This document shows positions 34,636 to 42,288 of a stretch of 64,000 nt of DNA, piece after piece. The position numbers and the translations under genes were made by a program. Position 1 is the first letter of the stretch. The number at the start of each line of letters is the position of its first letter. Source of the stretch: Metallumcola ferriviriculae (GTDB lineage: Bacteria > Bacillota > JADQBR01); contig NZ_CP121694.1 in the NCBI RefSeq assembly GCF_035573695.1, positions 2,580,501 to 2,644,500 of the forward strand, read 5' to 3'. The notes beneath the pieces were generated by a model that saw only the letters and a program-made list of their open reading frames with translations, did not search any database and was not told the DNA's origin.

Positions 34636-34709
34636 AAAAACACTGGCATGATAAATATTATTTTTTATGTCATTAACTACAAAGAAGGTCTCATCAAGCC
34701 AGTGTTTTT
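34636..34709. promoter_or_regulatory. Inverted repeat between binding-protein and permease genes
   Basis: AAAAACACTGGC (34636-34647) and GCCAGTGTTTTT (34698-34709) are perfect 12-bp arms with a 50-base loop. Such hairpins after a solute-binding-protein gene usually protect the upstream mRNA or attenuate the downstream permease/ATPase, giving excess binding protein. The placement supports that; the function is inferred. Confidence 0.75.
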
Positions 34710-34734
34710 GTGGGTGTTAGATTAACTTAACAGC

Positions 34735-35589
34735 TTATTTTAACCCCCATTTTTCCAGCAACTTATCTAACTCCCCATTTTCCTGAAGTTTCTGAATTAT
34801 TGCGTTGACCGTATCTTGGAATTCATCAGTTCCCTTAGGAAAACCCATACCTATTTTCACTACTTCTTTAGGCTTGTACTCTCTAACAAGTTTGACATCC
34901 TTCTTAAAATCCGGATTTTCTGCCAACATACGCGCTACTATAGGATAATCACCAATCAACGCATCCAGTCGACCGAACTTTAACTCTTTTACCATATCAG
35001 CTATGGATTTATAAGTCTGCGTTTCGATTTCCGGATAATCCTTCATATAGTTCGCATAAACGGTCCCTTCCTGTACGCCGATTTTTTTACCACTAAAATC
35101 TTCAAACTGCTTTATCTCATTATTATCCTTTGCTACCACCAGTCCACCACCATATGAATAAACCGGTATTGAAAAGTCTATTACTTTTGCCCTATCCTCT
35201 GTAATTGCCATTCCGGCAGACACCAGGTCAATTTTTTCTGATTGAACAGACGGAATCAAAGAAGAGAATTGAATAGCATTTATTTCTACTTTTAAACCAA
35301 GTTCATCACCGACTAGACTGGCGATGTCAACCATTAGGCCTTCAATTTCATTAGACTTAGGATTTAAAAATGTAAAGGGCGGCCCTGTCGGAGTTGATCC
35401 AACTCGTATAACTCCTGTTTCTTTCAGTTCATCGAGAAAAGTTGGTTCAGCTTGTACCTCTACCTTTGCCTTTCCTTTATCATCTTTTGCATCTGACTCT
35501 TGGTTACCTGCTGAGCACGCAGTTAGTAAGCCAACACTAATCAAACTTATTACCAATACACAAAGAATTAATTTAACCCTTTTATTCAT
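34735..35589 (-). CDS. Amino acid ABC transporter substrate-binding lipoprotein
   Basis: 284 residues from ATG 35589 (GGGGGAG 8 bp upstream), rather than an upstream ATG at 35607. A lipoprotein signal (MNKRVKLILCVLVISLISVG, lipobox LTAC, Cys 26) anchors it to the outer face of the membrane. SBP_bac_3 domain: GVIRVGSTPTGPPFTF, DIASLVGDELGLKVEI, FSSLIPSVQSEKIDLVSAGM and GKKIGVQEGTVY. The aromatic and acidic ligand residues suggest a polar amino acid or opine-like ligand. Neighbours support uptake of the compound handled by the upstream dehydrogenase. Confidence 0.93.
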   Translation of the reverse strand: MNKRVKLILCVLVISLISVGLLTACSAGNQESDAKDDKGKAKVEVQAEPTFLDELKETGVIRVGSTPTGPPFTFLNPKSNEIEGLMVDIASLVGDELGLKVEINAIQFSSLIPSVQSEKIDLVSAGMAITEDRAKVIDFSIPVYSYGGGLVVAKDNNEIKQFEDFSGKKIGVQEGTVYANYMKDYPEIETQTYKSIADMVKELKFGRLDALIGDYPIVARMLAENPDFKKDVKLVREYKPKEVVKIGMGFPKGTDEFQDTVNAIIQKLQENGELDKLLEKWGLK

Positions 35590-35621
35590 CGGGTTTCTCC
35601 CCCTCAATCTATTTTTTTTGC

Positions 35622-36311
35622 CTAAAATACAGGTTTAAAGACATTTGACATGTCAGTACTGGTTTCTTTTCCCTTTTGATAAACTAAAAGGTCCTTCACC
35701 CTGGTTAAGTGACTTAAGCAGGCTTCCTGTGCTTCTTTTTCCCTTTTTTGCCGAATTAGTCTTATAATTTGCCGATGTTCTTCCGGCCCTTTAGGGTCTT
35801 TGCTGGGGTTGTCGTAAAAAGCCAGGTAAATACTTGTCAAATCAATAAGTTCCTTGCAGAATCTAGATAGCAATTCCACACCACTTAAGCGAACTATTCC
35901 AAGATGTATCTCATTTATTATCGGTAGAACTTTACCATAATCATCTTCCCTGTAAAGAGCATCTTCCTTATGTGTGAGCATTTCCAAGTTTTCTAACTGT
36001 TCTTTTGTTGCTTTTTGGCAGGCTAACCTAACAGCTTCAACTTCTAGGAGACCTCTTAATTGAAAGATTTCCTCAATTTCTTTTAACGTAGGTTCGTAAA
36101 TGAACGCCCCTCTGTTAGGCATAATCTCAACGAATTTTTCAAATTGAAGTCTTTGCAGGACCTGTCGAACCGGGGTGCGGCTTACATTAAATACCTCTGC
36201 TAATTGTTTTTCGCTTAAATGAGTTCTGGGGCCAATCTTTCTATTTATAATAGCGGACTTAATCTCATTGTAAATGTGATCTTCTTTTGAAATTGTTTCG
36301 TTATTTCTCAT
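35622..36311 (-). CDS. GntR-family regulator (FadR/VanR type)
   Basis: 229 residues from ATG 36311 (AGGGG 10 bp upstream). N-terminal winged HTH (HLSEKQLAEVFNVSRTPVRQ, about residues 35-54), and a C-terminal all-helical FCD ligand domain (IEEIFQLRGLLEVEAVRLAC, then NEIHLGIVRLSGVELL with a metal-binding-like His). It sits between the dehydrogenase and the binding protein and probably controls the operon through the paired operators at 37597-37645. Such regulators respond to amino-acid-like or organic acid ligands. Confidence 0.92.
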   Translation of the reverse strand: MRNNETISKEDHIYNEIKSAIINRKIGPRTHLSEKQLAEVFNVSRTPVRQVLQRLQFEKFVEIMPNRGAFIYEPTLKEIEEIFQLRGLLEVEAVRLACQKATKEQLENLEMLTHKEDALYREDDYGKVLPIINEIHLGIVRLSGVELLSRFCKELIDLTSIYLAFYDNPSKDPKGPEEHRQIIRLIRQKREKEAQEACLSHLTRVKDLLVYQKGKETSTDMSNVFKPVF

Positions 36312-36346
36312 TACTAACACACCCCTAAAGAATTATTTCAGTACCA

Positions 36347-37450
36347 TTAGCTTACGTACTCAATTAAACCATTACAGTCCATGTCAGCCAAACCTAATTT
36401 TTCTAAAGTCAGTCCTTCTAACCAGTAATCCTTCTCTATTAAAGAACCACCCAACATTATGATAGAGTCAATTATGGGAGTAGCAATCCCCAGGGCTTTT
36501 CCCAAACTTGACCATAAGACCAACCCCATAGAAATATCCTCCACGAAGTAACGAGAAGTTAGGCTAAGAGGTCCTTTGATTGGGCCAAAAACCTCACTAC
36601 GCCTGTACTGCTCATGTAGTTTTTCCAATGGCTCACAATATCCTATCTCCGCCAGGCGTTTCTCTGTTGGAATATACTTAACGCTTAGAGCATCACACAA
36701 GGCCTTCCGTTCCTTAGATATCGCTTTAATAACCCTACTGACACCCTCAGTTATCCCTTCGCGATATAAGTAAAACTCTCCACCGGAATATTCAATCCTT
36801 CCTGCATTTAAAAGACAAGGCCCCGGGTGTGTTTCCGGATTACCGTTATTTAACGTTGTCTCCCAAATATTTGATGCAGGAACTAATGAGTTATATAGAC
36901 ATTTACATTTCTCTAATACCTCTGGTGTATTCCTGCTGGGAAAAGCCGAAAAAAGAAGTTTTTTTGCTGACAAGTATAACTCAACCTCAGAACCATTAAT
37001 TACTCTTGTACCATAAGTAAGAGAAGACGATTCACCAATTTTGATATCGGTATCTATACCCATTGAACGAATCACGTTAATAAATCGCGCACTGGACATT
37101 GCACCTGCACTGTTAATAAATACAATTTGGTTATCTTTTAAATATGGTGCACATACTTTGGCGAACTCCTCAACTGCCAAAGCTGGAATAGTTAGCATTA
37201 TAACCTCAGCACCATCTATAGCCTTTTGAATGTCAGAGGTCACCAGATGTGGTTTGACAAAATCTTCTTTGTTCTTATTTTTTAATAAAATTCCTCCTCT
37301 TTTGATCACAGGATCTAGATTTTGCGAAAAGCGCGGTAGTTCATAAAGACGTACTTCAAAACCACGATGCCCAAGGTCTGCAGCAGCAGTAATGCCTCCA
37401 TTCCCCGCTCCTAATATAGCAACTTTTTCTACTTGTCGTTCTTCTTTCAT
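36347..37450 (-). CDS. NAD(P)-dependent octopine/nopaline dehydrogenase family protein
   Basis: 367 residues. N-terminal Rossmann GAGNGGITAAADLGHRGFEV (about residues 13-32) and the C-terminal octopine DH domain with the conserved catalytic-type His in GNPETHPGPCLLNAGRIEYS (about residues 206-225). Members reduce imines of an amino acid and a 2-oxo acid to opines, or oxidise opines; some are ketopantoate-like reductases. It is the first gene of the transporter operon, so the substrate is probably the imported compound. AAGGTGG lies before the ATG. Confidence 0.9.
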   Translation of the reverse strand: MKEERQVEKVAILGAGNGGITAAADLGHRGFEVRLYELPRFSQNLDPVIKRGGILLKNKNKEDFVKPHLVTSDIQKAIDGAEVIMLTIPALAVEEFAKVCAPYLKDNQIVFINSAGAMSSARFINVIRSMGIDTDIKIGESSSLTYGTRVINGSEVELYLSAKKLLFSAFPSRNTPEVLEKCKCLYNSLVPASNIWETTLNNGNPETHPGPCLLNAGRIEYSGGEFYLYREGITEGVSRVIKAISKERKALCDALSVKYIPTEKRLAEIGYCEPLEKLHEQYRRSEVFGPIKGPLSLTSRYFVEDISMGLVLWSSLGKALGIATPIIDSIIMLGGSLIEKDYWLEGLTLEKLGLADMDCNGLIEYVS

Positions 37451-37596
37451 AATACGCCACCTTCTTCATTGATTGTTTTTGAAAGTATCAGCTATTTAGA
37501 ACCCCTGACGTCCTGCACAAAATATATTCTTCTATAAAATCCCCCCTATTTAGTTACTTTTCGAAGAACCGTTTATATGCATTCTGAATTTTAATT

Positions 37597-37645
37597 TTGT
37601 ATCCAATTATTGTATTCAAAGATTGTATGCAATTATTGAATACAA
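37597..37645. promoter_or_regulatory. Two tandem GntR-type operators
   Basis: Two 23-bp sites, 37597-37619 and 37623-37645, start 26 bp apart. Each has TTGTAT at the left, CAATTATTG in the middle and an ATACAA/ATTCAA end, making an imperfect palindrome (TTGTAT...ATACAA). They lie about 150 bp upstream of the dehydrogenase start. The spacing places both on one helical face (about 2.5 turns). They are the best candidates for autoregulation by the GntR protein 35622-36311. Confidence 0.78.
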
Positions 37646-37861
37646 TTTTAATCTAGGGTTGTAAAAAAGTCAATAATTATTTATTAAATTTTCAAAAAAT
37701 TTTAAATAATTTTTCTCGGTTCCAATTAATCACCATTTAGAAGCATTTTAAGGACAAAAAAAAAGACTATTAAATACTTAGTCTCAAAAAAATCATAATT
37801 ATTATTTTTGTCAAGCACCAGCGGGAAACAAAAACGCCAGGCATCTACACGCCTGACTAGC

Positions 37862-38050
37862 AATAAGTTAATAAGTTAAGTGCCTGGCACGCAGCTTCTC
37901 TGCTACACGCAGCTTCTCTGCTAAACCTTGCTCAGTGGGAATCCCACCCACTATATGATATGCCCTTATCTTGACGCACTGCCTGGCACCGTCTCTACGT
38001 TTCACGCTCTTCTTTCAAAATTGATAAGTTAGTGCCTGGCACCAGCTCTC
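37862..38050. repeat. Cluster of GTGCC repeats and stutters
   Basis: 37862-37922: lead, GTGCCTGGCAC and two copies of ACGCAGCTTCTCTGCT. 37979-37996: second core TGCCTGGCACCGTCTCT. 38021-38050: third core AAGTTAGTGCCTGGCACC. The DNA between the first two is half of a 72-bp direct repeat (37920-37991, other copy 39353-39424). Confidence 0.88.
37920..37991. repeat. 72-bp direct repeat, copy 1
   Basis: From GCTAAACCTTGCTCAGTGGG to GCCTGGCACCG, ending in the palindrome core. It matches 39353-39424 with one difference (G/A in GATATGCCC). In copy 2 it directly follows group II intron debris, so the block is probably the outer edge of that element joined to the palindrome. Confidence 0.88.
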
Positions 38051-38085
38051 CAACTCTTTTTGCGGAAACTCAAGATTGCATTGTA

Positions 38086-38114
38086 TTGCGTTTGTGCATA
38101 CATCGTGATACAAT
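38086..38114 (+). promoter_or_regulatory. Sigma-A promoter of the relB/yafQ pair
   Basis: TTGCGT (38086-38091), 17-bp spacer, TACAAT (38109-38114). The start codon of the antitoxin is at 38143 with GGAGGTG 8 bp upstream. The -35 region overlaps GCATTGTATTGCG, which could be an antitoxin operator half site. Confidence 0.75.
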
Positions 38115-38142
38115 GAATATACTATTAATGGAGGTGATTCAG

Positions 38143-38430
38143 ATGGCTAAAACAGCTAATCTCAATATACGAATTGACCCTAAAACCAAGGAAGAAGCAG
38201 AAAAACTGTTTTCTAATTTTGGCATCACAGTCACAGATGCAGTCAACTTATTTTTGCATCAGTCTTTATTATCAGGAGGTTTGCCTTTTTCGGTGAAACT
38301 CCCGGAACCTAATACAGCCACATTAGCCGCAATGAAAGAAATAGAAGAAATGATTGCTAAGAAATCTTCAACCTCTTCCCAAGGCGTCGATGACTTTTTC
38401 AAGGATATGGATTTAGATGCGAACCGTTAG
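38143..38430 (+). CDS. RelB/DinJ family antitoxin
   Basis: 95 residues from ATG 38143 (GGAGGTGATTCAG before it). The frame opens further upstream at 38032 through the repeat cluster, which is not credible as coding. RHH-type N-terminus MAKTANLNIRIDPKTKEEAE, then LFSNFGITVTDAVNLFLHQS, as in DinJ/RelB. It binds DNA as a dimer and wraps the toxin with its C-terminal helix (SQGVDDFFKDMDLDANR). It overlaps the toxin gene by 14 bp. Confidence 0.92.
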   Translation: MAKTANLNIRIDPKTKEEAEKLFSNFGITVTDAVNLFLHQSLLSGGLPFSVKLPEPNTATLAAMKEIEEMIAKKSSTSSQGVDDFFKDMDLDANR

Positions 38431-38686
38431 GTATTCCAGCCAATTTAAGAAGGATGTTAAACTCGCCACCAAACGTGGATACAAAATGACCCGATTATAT
38501 GAGGTCATGAAAGCACTCGAGAACGAAGAGGTCTTGGATGCAAAATTCAAAGAACATCCTTTAGTTGGCAACTACAAAGGTTATTTAGAATGTCACATTG
38601 AACCTGATTGGATCCTGATATTCAAGATAGATGGTCAAGATTTGTATTTTGCCAGAACGGGAACGCATTCTGATTTGTTTAATTAA
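38417..38686 (+). CDS. YafQ-type mRNA interferase toxin
   Basis: 89 residues of the RelE/YafQ fold: TVRYSSQFKKDVKLATKRGY, then the catalytic region LVGNYKGYLECHIEPDWILI and FARTGTHSDLF. His in ECHIEPDW, Asp/Trp and the C-terminal His-Ser-Asp-Leu-Phe are the YafQ catalytic features. It cuts mRNA in the ribosomal A site. The operon is relB-yafQ. Confidence 0.92.
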   Translation: MRTVRYSSQFKKDVKLATKRGYKMTRLYEVMKALENEEVLDAKFKEHPLVGNYKGYLECHIEPDWILIFKIDGQDLYFARTGTHSDLFN

Positions 38687-38716
38687 AAGATACTTGCTTT
38701 ACCTATTCTACCATTT

Positions 38717-38947
38717 TTAATAAGTTGATAAGTTGGTACCGCATGGGCATGGTTCATTTCTGCTGATTTTCTTGCTCTTGGCCTGTCCACCGGGAATACT
38801 TCTTAAGTATGGAACTCCATCACTAGGAAGAGGTCGTAAATTAGACTTTTCCACCTTACTATGTAGCTCATCAGGCGTGTGTCCGTTGTTCTCCCACAGC
38901 CTCGTATTGTTGGCAAGCTCCAAACAAATCAGGAAATTCCTCTTCAT
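38717..38947 (-). pseudogene. Fragment with a truncated SEC-C motif
   Basis: 76 codons, of which LWENNGHTPDELHSKVEK and the C-terminal KKISRNEPCPCG look protein-like. RNEPCPCG is the first half of the SEC-C zinc motif (normally followed by GKKYKKCC), but it stops at the dispersed repeat lead (ACTTATCAAC, 38719-38730). The N-terminal side abuts intron debris. It is the tail of a larger SEC-C protein. Confidence 0.65.
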
Positions 38948-38949
38948 TA

Positions 38950-39350
38950 TTCACCACATGCCTTAGAATTGCCTTCCCTCCACGGGAGTTACCCCGCTTC
39001 CTCGGTACTATGCAGTCATCCGACTCCCTGCTGCATTGGACTGCCTTACTTTGTTATCGCTTGGTTAGTCCTACTTCCTCTGGGTGAAGAGCGAACAGGG
39101 TCTCTCAAGTTGACTGTATCATATCAATGTGTAGCATGCCAAGGTCACCGACCCCGGGGAAGCCTGCATATTCTCGCTTAGCGAATATGCAGGTGTTGTT
39201 TTCTACTCAGGCAACAGTATCAACCTTCCCGATGGGTATTTCGGGGCTCAATCCCTTCAGCATTTGCGAATCGCTTTCGGCCTGCTACCTCACTGTCTAC
39301 GCTTAACATCATAAGTTACCCGATGATGTCCAAGACTCGCTATGAGTGGT
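38950..39350 (-). mobile_element. Group II intron remnant (RNA part only)
   Basis: On the minus strand the segment ends with GGCAGTCCAATGCAGCAGGG, GAGTCGGATGACTGCATAG and CCCGTGGAGGGAAGG, the block that precedes the reverse-transcriptase ORF in many bacterial group II introns. Upstream is a long perfect hairpin CCTGCATATTCGC / GCGAATATGCAGG (about 39164-39192). No reverse transcriptase follows: the next sequence is the SEC-C fragment. Domain boundaries cannot be set by eye. Confidence 0.6.
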
Positions 39351-39352
39351 TT

Positions 39353-39424
39353 GCTAAACCTTGCTCAGTGGGAATCCCACCCACTATATGATATACCCTT
39401 ATCTTGACGCACTGCCTGGCACCG
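39353..39424. repeat. 72-bp direct repeat, copy 2
   Basis: Copy of 37920-37991 with one mismatch, ending in GCCTGGCACCG. It sits between the intron remnant and the RAYT 5' remnant. Confidence 0.88.
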
Positions 39425-39435
39425 CCTCTGTTCTC

Positions 39436-39545
39436 TGAACTCCCGGTTATTTCCTCTTTGAATAACGTGATAAACCCCACCCTTGTACTCTATCCTCGGT
39501 TTCCGTCCCAATGAAAAACCACCTCCGGTTCCATTCTACCAGAAA
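39436..39545 (-). pseudogene. RAYT 5' remnant
   Basis: Minus strand from 39545 matches the RAYT upstream region and first about 27 codons (GRKPRIEYKGGVYHVIQRGN-like). It breaks off after the codons for NNRE. The palindrome at 39568 is in the same position relative to the start as in both intact copies. Confidence 0.85.
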
Positions 39546-39567
39546 GTGGTATCATGGTATCATTCGC

Positions 39568-39625
39568 AATAAGTTAATAAGTTAAGTGCCTGGCACCGCC
39601 TTTCACCTGGTTCACCTGGTTCACT
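39568..39625. repeat. GTGCCTGGCAC palindrome with a stutter fused to an IS3 end
   Basis: Lead AATAAGTTAATAAGTTAAG, palindrome GTGCCTGGCAC, then CCTTTCACCTGG, TTCACCTGG and CTGGTTCAC units that merge into the IS3 right end (39616-39666). Confidence 0.88.
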
Positions 39626-39666
39626 TAGAAAATTAAAATTTCTGTCTTGACAAGGGGGACACTTTA
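39616..39666 (+). mobile_element. Solo right end of the IS3 element
   Basis: 51 bp from CTGGTTCACTTAG to GACACTTTA, identical to the last 51 bp of the three complete IS3 copies. The rest of the element is missing and the left side is the stutter 39568-39625. Confidence 0.92.
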
Positions 39667-39768
39667 CACAGAATAGGCATCATTGACGCAACCAAATAAA
39701 GGGGACCCACTTTGATAATAGTTTATACCAACAATAAGTGCAGCTCTTATTCCTTCACCCCCATCACC

Positions 39769-40125
39769 TTATAGACTATCAATGAAACTTGTAATATTAG
39801 CCCAAGTCCAAACTTTTGTATTTACACCTTCAATATTAGTTCTGTGGTCTTTATATGCCCAAACACCTAATATTTTTTTCTTCTCTTCTCTAGCACACTT
39901 TATTTCCCATTTTTGCCCACTGGAAATAAGAGAATTTTTGCTCGCCAATACTATAATGCCATCTGATCTTTTAATCCTGGTTCTCACCTTATCTTTCCAA
40001 TCTGTTGCGTAAGGTTCTTTTACAGACATATCTACATATTCAAATGTAGAATTTGTATTTAATGATTGTCCTTTTAGAAAATCTCTTTGTCGTTCATCCT
40101 CTATTGCAAATGCAATAAAAACCAC
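39769..40125 (-). CDS. TIR-like (ThsB / MTH538-type) domain protein
   Basis: 118 residues from GTG 40125. Pattern VFIAFAIEDERQRDFLKGQS, then FEYVDMSVKEPYATDWKDKV, IKRSDGIIVLASKNSLISSG and KWEIKCAREEKKKILGVWAY matches TIR-like ThsB proteins, which sense phage and make a cyclic ADP-ribose signal in Thoeris. No ThsA partner is visible nearby. Just upstream ATGGGAACTAAAAAAG is out of frame by one base: a seventh A in the A6 run would give an N-terminus MGTKKSVVFIAF typical of the family. So the gene is either started at GTG or carries a homopolymer frameshift. Confidence 0.78.
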   Translation of the reverse strand: MVFIAFAIEDERQRDFLKGQSLNTNSTFEYVDMSVKEPYATDWKDKVRTRIKRSDGIIVLASKNSLISSGQKWEIKCAREEKKKILGVWAYKDHRTNIEGVNTKVWTWANITSFIDSL

Positions 40126-40179
40126 ACTTTTTTAGTTCCCATTTTATACCCCCTAATTTGATTTACTTTCCTTGCAGCT

Positions 40180-41172
40180 TCACTTATTGTTCCTCTCAAA
40201 TTTCCATGCATCCCTGACCATATCCTCAATAGTCAAATCAGCTTTCCAGTTTAATTCTTTCTCAGCTTTACTAGCATCCGCATAGCAGGTCGCAATATCC
40301 CCCGGACGTCTTCCTACTATTTCAAATGGAACATCAATGTCATTAACCTTCATAAAAGCATTCACAAGTTCTAAAACAGAAGTTCCTCTGCCGGTTCCTA
40401 GGTTATAGATGTTAACACCATCATTAAGGTTCTCAATAGCCCTCACATGGCCTTTCGCAAGGTCAACCACATGAATATAATCACGAACGCCGGTACCATC
40501 TATTGTATCATAGTCATTTCCAAATACACTTAACTTCTCCAATTGTCCTTTAGCTACCTTTGATACAAAAGGCATCAAATTATTTGGAATGCCATTAGGA
40601 TCCTCACCGATCAAGCCACTCTCATGAGCACCTACTGGATTAAAGTATCTTAATAAACTAACCGCAAAACCATCATTAGCGTTAGCCGTATCCGTAAGGA
40701 TCCGCTCGCTCATTGCTTTAGTTTCGCCATAAGGATTGGTAATTTTCTTAAGATTCATATCTTCTTTTAACGGAGATGGCTGAGCACCATACACAGTTGC
40801 AGATGAGCTGAAAACGAACTTATTCACACCATGCTTCACACACATCTTACTAAGTATCATTGTACTTACCAAATTATTATAATAATACTCAAGTGGTTTA
40901 GAAACGGACTCTCCTACCGCTTTAAGACCTGCGAAGTGAATCACACCATCGATTTTATGATTAACAAAAATATCTTCTAACTTTGCTTTATCCGTTACAT
41001 CAATCTGATAAAAAGTAGGTTTGATGCCAGTTATGGAAGATAGATTATCCAGCACTTCAATCTTTGAGTTGATAAGATTATCAGCGATGATTACAGTATG
41101 GTTATTTTTAATTAGTTCTACTACCGTGTGGCTGCCGATAAAGCCCAGGCCTCCAGTTACTAATATGTTCAT
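40180..41172 (-). CDS. galE: UDP-glucose 4-epimerase GalE
   Basis: 330 residues. NAD-binding GGLGFIGSHT (about residues 7-16), catalytic Ser in FSSSATVYG (about residue 124) and YXXXK as YGETKAMSE (about 148), and C-terminal NLGTGRGTSVLELVNAF. It interconverts UDP-Glc/UDP-Gal (or the GlcNAc/GalNAc pair) for the polysaccharide locus that follows. It is complete, unlike the neighbouring copy at 41497-41983. Confidence 0.94.
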   Translation of the reverse strand: MNILVTGGLGFIGSHTVVELIKNNHTVIIADNLINSKIEVLDNLSSITGIKPTFYQIDVTDKAKLEDIFVNHKIDGVIHFAGLKAVGESVSKPLEYYYNNLVSTMILSKMCVKHGVNKFVFSSSATVYGAQPSPLKEDMNLKKITNPYGETKAMSERILTDTANANDGFAVSLLRYFNPVGAHESGLIGEDPNGIPNNLMPFVSKVAKGQLEKLSVFGNDYDTIDGTGVRDYIHVVDLAKGHVRAIENLNDGVNIYNLGTGRGTSVLELVNAFMKVNDIDVPFEIVGRRPGDIATCYADASKAEKELNWKADLTIEDMVRDAWKFERNNK

Positions 41173-41496
41173 TGGTTGTGGTCACCTCATTATTAAAATT
41201 CATTTACTTCTTCTAACTTCTAATTTTAGCTATAGGTATAAATATTTTGAAATAATCACAGCATAAAATCACTACTAGATGTATTGTATAGATTTTTGTG
41301 AGCTATAACATCTCTCAAAGGTATGTTGTTGAATATTTGAAATTAATAACTGGTCCTGTACTGTTGCCTTCTAAAACTATATCTTTTCTACGTTAATTGC
41401 CATGGTTGATAACACTCATCAGTAATGATTAGCAATTTACAATGTTGATATGCCCATAGTGCAGCAAATCAAATGTTCCGTAGGTTATTACTTTTC
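41173..41496. other. Intergenic region upstream of galE
   Basis: A+T-rich, no gene seen. The galE promoter should lie here. No long repeat of the families described in this window was found in this stretch. Confidence 0.4.
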
Positions 41497-41983
41497 TCAA
41501 TTATTTCTCCCCCTTAAAACCTTTGTTTCTAATTTGATTGTTCTGTCAAATTTCCAGGCATCTCTGACCATCTCTTCAATTCTTAATTCCAATCTTCATA
41601 AACAGTAGCAGATGAGCTGAAGACAAACTTCCCAATTCCGTGTTGCACACACATCTTGCTAAGGACCATAGTATTTATCAGATTATTACAATAATACTCA
41701 AGTGATTTTGAAACAGACTCACCAACTACCTTAAGTCCAGCGAAATGAATCACAACATCAATATTATGATTAGCAAAGATCTCCTCAACCCTCGCTTCAT
41801 CTGTCACATCAATCTGATAGAAAGTTGGTCTGACACCTGTTATTTGATGAAGCTTGTCCAACACTTCGATCTTTGAGTTGATAAGATTATCAGCAATGAT
41901 CACTCAATGTTCATTTTTTATAAAGCTCCCACGACAGTATGACTACCGATAAAACCTAGGCCACCGGTTACTAGTATGTTCAT
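41497..41983 (-). pseudogene. galE: Second galE copy, frameshifted with internal deletion
   Basis: The start (ATG 41983) gives MNILVTGGLGFIGSHTVV, then a stop. A shifted frame continues from 41903 as MIIADNLINSKIEVLDKLHQ through SSSATVY, after which about 170 residues are missing. The C-terminus RIEEMVRDAWKFDRTIK resumes in another frame and ends at 41497. Differences from the intact galE are scattered, so it is an old paralogue rather than a fresh duplicate. Confidence 0.88.
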
Positions 41984-42288
41984 ATTATCACACTTTCTTC
42001 TTGGCATTAAAGTGTCCCCCTTGTCAAGACAGAAATTTTAATTTTCTAAGTGAACCAGATATTCCCATTTAGTAGCAGCAATAACGATGCTATTAGTTGC
42101 CTCTTTTGAAATGATTTTATCGTCGTCGTAAACTTTAGACCAGTCGCCGAGGCTGTGGAGAGTGTGGACAACACGGTTTTTGTTGTCCAAGCCTTGTGCG
42201 TCAACCTGGAGCGTAGCGGAGGGTTGTCCACATGGCGGCACTATCCATCAGCCTACTTGACTTTGATATACGATATGTCTTGCTATTA

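Noticed and set aside
38032-38142. Longer start for the RelB antitoxin
   Set aside because: The upstream codons run through the dispersed repeat and the promoter. A strong ribosome site and a family-typical N-terminus begin at 38143.
42038-42241. Separate gene downstream of orfB in IS3 copy 2
   Set aside because: Same argument as for 3423-3626: it is part of the IS tail and appears in all copies.
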